DNA from: Bifidobacterium sp.
GTDB taxonomy: Bacteria; Actinomycetota; Actinomycetes; Actinomycetales; Bifidobacteriaceae
Assembly: GCA_022739095.1 (NCBI GenBank)
Contig: JAIJEI010000018.1
Coordinates: forward strand, 1 to 18,511
Length of the DNA stretch: 18,511 nucleotides
Reading direction: 5' to 3'
The translations under genes and the position numbers were made by a program. Positions within the stretch are counted from its first letter, which is position 1. Each line of letters starts with the position of its first letter. Shown here piece after piece: positions 13,165 to 18,511 of the stretch. Under the pieces are notes generated by a model. That model saw only the letters and a list, made by a program, of their open reading frames with translations, ran no database searches and had not been told where the DNA came from.

Positions 13165-14466
13165 ATGATTACGCCCGCCGACCTTGCCCGCATGCTGTGG
13201 CAAACACCAGATTCGGCGGATAGCCATACCCAAGACCACCTGCTGTATACGTCCGAAACTCCGCATCATTCCGCCGATTCGGGCGATTCTTCCGATGCCG
13301 GCTGCACCGCGAGCCACTCCACCAATCAGGCCGTTCATCAAGACGAAGCAGACGCAGTACCGACTGCGCAACATTCCGGTGTACCCGCCACACCCGCAAC
13401 GCCCGCCACGCCCGCCACACCCGCACCATCCGAATCCGAAATATCGGACGCCGCCAGCGACATGCCCGCACCAAAGCCGATGATGCCCACACCGGCCACC
13501 GTCTTCGGCATGCGTGCCACCGTCACCATCGCCACTGCCAGCGGCACTATCGAGGGGCAGGCCGCTGGTATCGCCGGCGAGGCCGGTGCCGAGACGATTG
13601 CCGAGGTCGAGCCGATTATCGCCACGGCACAAACGTCCGTAACCATCGTCACGAACGATCCCGCGGCGACCGCTCACGCGGCCGTAGATGCGGCCGTTGC
13701 AGCCGCCAAGGCCGCCGCCGCGCATACCGCACCGATACCGACTCCGCGCGACGTGCTGATGCCGCCTGCGGCACGTACCACACCGGCCGCAGCACCGGTC
13801 ACCATGCCGGTCTCAGCGCCGTCTGCAGCACCAGTGAGGCCTGCAACGTCAGCGCATCCCACGCCGGCCACGGTCTTCGGCCGGCATCCGTCCGGAGATG
13901 TTGCCTCGCCGGAACCGGCAGTGCCGGTAGAACCGGTGACGCCATCCGGCCCGACTCCGGCCATGATGCCGCAACGCCGCACGTCGGACGGTCCGACCAC
14001 ATTCGCTTCACTGGATGCCCAGGAACTGCCGGTCGTACGCGAATATTCGGCAGGCGGCCTGATTTTCGATGACCAGAACCGCGTAGCCATTATCGCCCGT
14101 CATTCCCGTTCCGGCCATCTCGAATGGTGCTTGCCGAAGGGGCATATCGAAAAAGGCGAGACCCCGCAGCAGACCGCCGTGCGCGAAGTACATGAGGAGA
14201 CCGGCATCCTGGGCGAGGTGATCGATTTCATCGCCACCATCGACTACTGGTTCACCGGTACCACGCAGCGCGTACACAAGCTGGTCCATCACTTCGCGCT
14301 CAAACAGACCGGCGGCGAACTGACGGTGGAAGGAGACCCGGATCATGAGGCGGAAGACGCCATCTGGGTACGTTTTGAAGATTTGGACGACGTGTTGAGC
14401 TATCCCAACGAACGCAAAATCGCGTGGCTCTACGCCAGGAAGAAGAACAGGCAGGCAAACGAGTGA
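13165..14466 (+). CDS. Nudix hydrolase with long Ala/Pro/Thr-rich N-terminal extension
   Basis: A 433-residue protein. The C-terminal part (about 291-430) is a Nudix domain beginning REYSAGGLIF, with the Nudix box from G326: GHIEKGETPQQTAVREVHEE plus TG, matching GX5EX7REUXEEXGU. It should hydrolyse nucleoside-diphosphate-linked substrates; by position it corresponds to mycobacterial MutT4. The first 290 residues are low-complexity, with an ATP-ATP-ATP tripeptide run (75-87), alanine runs near 170-190 and two copies of PTPATVFG (108-115 and 232-239). No signal peptide is visible, so the extension is probably cytoplasmic. ATG 13165 has GGTGGAG upstream. The stop overlaps the next gene's start (GTGA). 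The Nudix call is firm, the substrate is not known. Confidence 0.93.
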   Translation: MITPADLARMLWQTPDSADSHTQDHLLYTSETPHHSADSGDSSDAGCTASHSTNQAVHQDEADAVPTAQHSGVPATPATPATPATPAPSESEISDAASDMPAPKPMMPTPATVFGMRATVTIATASGTIEGQAAGIAGEAGAETIAEVEPIIATAQTSVTIVTNDPAATAHAAVDAAVAAAKAAAAHTAPIPTPRDVLMPPAARTTPAAAPVTMPVSAPSAAPVRPATSAHPTPATVFGRHPSGDVASPEPAVPVEPVTPSGPTPAMMPQRRTSDGPTTFASLDAQELPVVREYSAGGLIFDDQNRVAIIARHSRSGHLEWCLPKGHIEKGETPQQTAVREVHEETGILGEVIDFIATIDYWFTGTTQRVHKLVHHFALKQTGGELTVEGDPDHEAEDAIWVRFEDLDDVLSYPNERKIAWLYARKKNRQANE

Positions 14467-16736
14467 ACCTACCCGGAGTCTTACGACATTGCACACGTCT
14501 GGCACACGCACTGGCGGCTGGCGTCGCCGTTGTGGCGATGCTGGCCGCTCCATTGACCGCCTACGCGAACGATACGACGGACACGACTGATTCATCATCC
14601 GATACGACGGACGCAACGGGCAATCGGACCGAGAATCAGCCCAAGCAGAGCATTGCCATCACGCAAAGCACCCCCATCGTCACCTCCAAATCGGGCTACC
14701 ATGTCACCGCGGTCATCAGCAATACGGACAGCACAGCCACGTCAAGCGGCACACTGCACCTGACCACCAATACGCTGTTCACCTTTGTCTCGCGCACCGA
14801 TATTCAGAATTGGGCCGAGAACAACGCCCCCATCCCCACACCCAACGAGTTGGGTTCCGTTGACGTGCCATCGATTCCCGCCGGCGGCACTGCCACCGTC
14901 ACCATCGAGGTGAACGCCAATCAGCAGACCCTTGCCTCCATAGGGAGCTGGGGGCCGAAGCCGCTGATGCTGTCGTATATCGTCAGCAATCAGATACTCG
15001 CCGATTTGCCGAGTTTTCTGACCCGATCTTCGGATGGGCTCAACACCGCAACAACACCGGCCATGAACCTGACCGTGGCCATGCCCTACACCGCCAGCGG
15101 CTGGCAGGTCGATAACAAGGCCATCAGCAATCGCATTGCCGAAACCACCACTTCCTCGACATCACCATTGTCCGAGTCCAACGGCACGGATCAGGCCGGC
15201 AAGTCCGATAACGCCGACGCCGGCAACGCGGCCAAGACCACTGATACGCAAGCCATATCCTTATCCGAGCAGGATGCCGATACCGCGCGATCCCTTGGGC
15301 AGACATTCGCCAAGCATCGCTCGCTGCAAGTGATCGCGGATCCTCTGTATTGGCGTCAGTCCGCAGTGCAACCGTCCATTGCCGGCATCATGCAGCCCGC
15401 CGACTTCGACATCACCGCCTATACCGCGCTGGGTGATGCCGCGGCCTACGAAAAGGCCGGTATCACCACCGAGCAGTGGAACGCCAAGCAGGCGGCCGCA
15501 TGGTATGCCGACGGAGGCGACTCCGAAACACCCTCCGCGTACGCATGGCAGGGCAACAACCGTTGGACGTTGGATGCGCTGACCACAGCACGCGAGCAGG
15601 GCTATGACACGGTGATTGCCGATGCCTCTTTCGATGCCGACCAGACTGAAGCCGTACACACAGGCACCTACGTGGTGCATACGCCTGCCGGCGATGTCAC
15701 CGTGCTGAAGGAGCAATCGACCTTGAGCACGCTGGCCAAGGGCCAAGCCACCAGCACGGACGCGCAGGCCGAGTCCAGCGATGCCGGTCGGTTGGCCCGA
15801 CTGGTCGCTCAGAGCGCGTTCTACCAGATGGAACAGCCCTATACATCCCGATACCTGCTTATGACGTTCTCCCGCACCACGGAGGCCAGCTGGATCGATC
15901 AGGTGATGAGCGCTTTCGAGCAGGCGTCCTGGTTGAATCTTACGGACCTGAAGACCATGGCCAAGGCCGATCCGTACAATGTCAGCGATTCGGTCAATCC
16001 CGACAAGGCCGATGATGCCGACACCGCCAATACCCGGTCGGCATTGAGACAGTTGGCCAACAGCCGGCATGACATCATGCGCATGGCCACCTCCATATTG
16101 AAGAACGAGATTGATTCCGACGAGGTCTCGTCGTTGGACCCGCAGGCCCTGGCCCGGCAGGACGCCAATGACACCGCCTCGCACAGCAACGATCCGACGC
16201 AATGGATCGGCTCTTTACTGGTGCTGCATGACGATATGGCGCTGCGGTCCATGTCTGGCTCCCCCCAACCGACAGCCACGCGAAAAGCCATGGTCAAAGC
16301 CGCGAAAACACTGGCCAGCGATCTTCTGAACGGCGTACGCATCAACCCATCGGAATCGGTATCCGTGTTCAGCGAATCCGCGAAAATGCCAATCACCATC
16401 AGCAATGACCTTCCCTACGCCGTCAGCGTGCAGGTCAACTCACTGACTGACTCCATGCAGATCGTCACCTCGCGAACCGCTGACATCGATATTCCCGCGC
16501 ATAGTGACGCTCAGGTGACCTTCACCATCCGCGTTTCCGCTTCCGGCTCATCGACGGCCCATGTGTCGCTGACCGACCGGGAAGGCAATAGCTTCGGCAA
16601 CACGCAGGACACCGCGATCACCAGTGTGATGCGCATCAGTGATGCCAGCGGCTTCATTATCATCGGCTTCGCCATGCTACTGGGCATTATCGGCCTGTGG
16701 CGGCAGTTCCATCGGAAGAAGGACCCCGACGAATGA
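14463..16736 (+). CDS. DUF6049-type secreted/membrane-anchored protein
   Basis: About 757 residues, equivalent by position to mycobacterial Rv3909 between MutT4 and MurJ. The start is taken as GTG 14463, overlapping the Nudix stop (GTGA). An N-terminal signal peptide (LAHALAAGVAVVAMLAAPLT, then AYA-ND) and a C-terminal membrane helix (FIIIGFAMLLGIIGLW) followed by a basic tail place the bulk outside the cell, anchored at the C-terminus. The N-terminal region resembles a beta-sandwich; a Ser/Thr/Asp-rich stretch lies near residues 220-280. The function of the family is unknown; its constant position before murJ suggests a role in envelope assembly. An in-frame ATG 13 codons upstream is less likely. 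The stop overlaps the murJ start (ATGA). Confidence 0.85.
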   Translation: MNLPGVLRHCTRLAHALAAGVAVVAMLAAPLTAYANDTTDTTDSSSDTTDATGNRTENQPKQSIAITQSTPIVTSKSGYHVTAVISNTDSTATSSGTLHLTTNTLFTFVSRTDIQNWAENNAPIPTPNELGSVDVPSIPAGGTATVTIEVNANQQTLASIGSWGPKPLMLSYIVSNQILADLPSFLTRSSDGLNTATTPAMNLTVAMPYTASGWQVDNKAISNRIAETTTSSTSPLSESNGTDQAGKSDNADAGNAAKTTDTQAISLSEQDADTARSLGQTFAKHRSLQVIADPLYWRQSAVQPSIAGIMQPADFDITAYTALGDAAAYEKAGITTEQWNAKQAAAWYADGGDSETPSAYAWQGNNRWTLDALTTAREQGYDTVIADASFDADQTEAVHTGTYVVHTPAGDVTVLKEQSTLSTLAKGQATSTDAQAESSDAGRLARLVAQSAFYQMEQPYTSRYLLMTFSRTTEASWIDQVMSAFEQASWLNLTDLKTMAKADPYNVSDSVNPDKADDADTANTRSALRQLANSRHDIMRMATSILKNEIDSDEVSSLDPQALARQDANDTASHSNDPTQWIGSLLVLHDDMALRSMSGSPQPTATRKAMVKAAKTLASDLLNGVRINPSESVSVFSESAKMPITISNDLPYAVSVQVNSLTDSMQIVTSRTADIDIPAHSDAQVTFTIRVSASGSSTAHVSLTDREGNSFGNTQDTAITSVMRISDASGFIIIGFAMLLGIIGLWRQFHRKKDPDE

Positions 16737-18511
16737 GTTCAACCGTAGGTCGTAATTCCCTGATCATGGCCACGGGAACCGCCGCTTCCCGTGTGACCGG
16801 TCAGCTCCGCACGATTCTTCTCGCTGCGGCCATCGGCACCACTGGATTGGCGGCCAACGCCTATCAGGCCGGTTCCATGATCCCCCAATCCGTATTCACG
16901 CTGGTGTCCGGCGGCATCTTCAACGCCGTGCTGGTGCCCCAGATCGTGCGCACGTTGAAAGAAAAAGACGCCCAAGAACGACTGAATCGCCTGATTACGT
17001 TGGCCATCGGCATCCTGTTGGCCATGACCGTGGTGATGGCGGCGGCCAGCCCTCTGCTTGCCCGCCTGTACGTGGGTAGCGACGATCACCAGATGATAGC
17101 CCTGACCACCTCGTTTACCCTGTGGTGCATGCCTCAGGTGTTCTTCTACGGCCTGTATACGGTATTGGGGCAGATCCTGGCCGCCAAAGACCATTTCCTC
17201 ACGTATGCGTGGAGCTCGACCGGTGCCAACATCATTAGTTGCGCCGGTTTTACTGGCTTTATTCTGCTGTTCAGCAAGGCCAATGAACAGCCCCTTGAAT
17301 TCTGGACCGCCGACAAAATCGCGCTTACCGCAGGCACTTGGACTTTGGGCGTGGCCTTCCAAGTGCTGATACTGTTCCTGCCGCTGGCCCGTATCGGGTT
17401 CAAGTACAAACCCAGCTTCGGGCTTGGCGGCTTTGGACTCAGGTCTATGGGTCCCGTGGCGTTAGGCTCTTTGGGCGTGGTGGCCACCAGTGAGATCTGC
17501 GGCATTATCCTTACCCGTATCGCCACATCCGCACCGCAGCGCGCCCACGAACTGACGGGTGCCAGCCTGTTCAGCGTGGCAGGCAACGCGACCTATCAGA
17601 ATGCGTACACACTGTTCATCCTGCCCTATTCGCTGATCGCCGTATCGGTATCCACGGCTATGTTTCCCAATATTTCCCGTTCGGTCGCGGCCTCGAATAT
17701 CAAGGAAGCGCGACATGATCTGGTCAGTGCGTTGAATAACGTGGGCCTGCTCATCATATTTTTCGCCGCTGCCATGATTGTGTTCCCCGAACCGATTATC
17801 CGCGCATTACTTCCGTCCGTCTCGATGGACGAGACCATGCTGATTTCCTACGCGCTTATCGCCCTATCTGTGGGCACTCCTTTGGGATCGGCGTTCCTGC
17901 TGATTCAACGTACATTCTATGCCTTTGAGGACGGCCTGCACCCCTTCTTGTCCGCGGTAATGCAGTATGGGTTCACCTCGGTATTCATGGTCATTGGCAT
18001 GATGGTACTTCCTCCTGAGCATTGGGTACTCGGCATCGCCTGCTCGGTGACCCTCGGTGGATTACTGGCGTTGCCGCTGACATTGATGATGTTGCGCCGC
18101 AAGTTCGAAGGCAATCTTGGCGGTCGGGAAATCACGAGGACATATGCCAAGGCCATTGTGGCGGCACTGGCTTCCGGAGTTGTGGTCTGGCTGATCAAAC
18201 GACCGGTCGTCGCGCTGTTCGGCGCGGATATTCGACCAGTAGGCGGGCACATGAGCTGGTGGTCTGCGCTGGCCATCTGCGTGGTGCTCACCATTGTGCT
18301 GGCCGTAGTATATGTGGCTGTGTTGTGGGTGGTACACACCCCGGAACTCATCAGCGCCTATCACTCGATACTGGCCCGTCTACATAAGACTCCGGCCGGT
18401 GGGGACGTTGCCGTGACAGCCCAGCCGGAAAAAGTCGACGATACGCAAATCAATCCTGAGACGGAGCCCGTCAAGGATAGCCCCGCACGTAGAATATCTA
18501 AGACCAGTCTC
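16733..18511 (+). CDS. murJ: Lipid II flippase MurJ (MviN), truncated by the window edge
   Basis: 593 codons are visible with no stop before the window ends. The first ~530 residues are a multi-helix membrane protein of the MurJ/MVF family, starting SSTVGRNSLIMATGTAASR, with VSGGIFNAVLVPQIV and later LPYSLIAVSVSTAMFPNISR, both characteristic of the family. MurJ moves the lipid-linked peptidoglycan precursor across the membrane. After the last helix (about 18270-18330) a hydrophilic tail begins, rich in Asp, Glu, Pro and Lys. Actinobacterial MurJ proteins can carry long cytoplasmic C-terminal extensions (mycobacterial Rv3910 has a pseudokinase domain), so the gene probably continues well beyond the edge. 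ATG 16733 overlaps the DUF6049 stop, indicating coupled translation. Confidence 0.94.
   Translation, partial: MSSTVGRNSLIMATGTAASRVTGQLRTILLAAAIGTTGLAANAYQAGSMIPQSVFTLVSGGIFNAVLVPQIVRTLKEKDAQERLNRLITLAIGILLAMTVVMAAASPLLARLYVGSDDHQMIALTTSFTLWCMPQVFFYGLYTVLGQILAAKDHFLTYAWSSTGANIISCAGFTGFILLFSKANEQPLEFWTADKIALTAGTWTLGVAFQVLILFLPLARIGFKYKPSFGLGGFGLRSMGPVALGSLGVVATSEICGIILTRIATSAPQRAHELTGASLFSVAGNATYQNAYTLFILPYSLIAVSVSTAMFPNISRSVAASNIKEARHDLVSALNNVGLLIIFFAAAMIVFPEPIIRALLPSVSMDETMLISYALIALSVGTPLGSAFLLIQRTFYAFEDGLHPFLSAVMQYGFTSVFMVIGMMVLPPEHWVLGIACSVTLGGLLALPLTLMMLRRKFEGNLGGREITRTYAKAIVAALASGVVVWLIKRPVVALFGADIRPVGGHMSWWSALAICVVLTIVLAVVYVAVLWVVHTPELISAYHSILARLHKTPAGGDVAVTAQPEKVDDTQINPETEPVKDSPARRISKTSL

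Noticed and set aside
13338..13652. Minus-strand Gly/Ala/Val-rich frames opposite the Nudix N-terminus
   Set aside because: They mirror the low-complexity Ala/Pro/Thr coding sequence of the plus strand and have no independent support.

Overview
The window looks like a chromosomal segment of a Bifidobacterium, probably of the B. longum group. It is GC-rich, and its right half carries an arrangement known from actinobacterial chromosomes: CCA-adding enzyme, Nudix hydrolase, DUF6049 secreted protein and MurJ. This matches in order the Mycobacterium tuberculosis series pcnA, mutT4, Rv3909, Rv3910. An Rpf-like factor followed by rsmA (ksgA) and ispE is also typical of Actinobacteria. The genus call is inferred from gene content and style; no database search was possible.

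Left part (1-7140): accessory and partly decayed. A tRNA-Thr(UGU) gene is followed by a compact RNA that strongly resembles the actinobacterial 6C small RNA (two hairpins with C-rich loops, then a terminator). Next come a solitary ATPase with a DUF234/PD-(D/E)XK tail whose promoter region holds two adjacent palindromes, a detached AddA/RecB-like nuclease domain, a broken minus-strand gene that I cannot name, an intact AbiEi/AbiEii-type toxin-antitoxin pair, a broken DUF3841 gene, and an AT-rich stretch with recurring ACCGGACAA motifs and a 38-codon ORF. A second solitary ATPase (AAA_14 plus DUF4143) follows, with four 23-bp direct repeats upstream.

Right part (7485-18511): housekeeping. A plus-strand unit encodes an Rpf/lytic-transglycosylase-like cell-wall enzyme, RsmA (16S rRNA dimethyladenosine methyltransferase), IspE (isoprenoid precursor kinase) and a membrane-anchored LytR_C protein, and it ends at a strong hairpin terminator that probably works in both directions. 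The cca gene faces it on the minus strand. Divergent from cca is a tightly coupled plus-strand operon in which start and stop codons overlap: Nudix hydrolase with a long Ala/Pro/Thr-rich N-terminus, secreted DUF6049 protein, and MurJ, which runs off the right edge.

Themes: the right side combines cell-wall work (Rpf-like enzyme, LytR_C, MurJ, undecaprenyl-type isoprenoid supply through IspE) with RNA maturation (RsmA, Cca). The left side is an accessory hotspot next to a tRNA, where two nuclease-tailed ATPases each carry their own repeat-type promoter. I found no clear new multi-gene system. The most interesting points are the 6C-like RNA lying beside genes with unusual G5 ribosome binding sites, and the repeat arrays in front of both ATPases.
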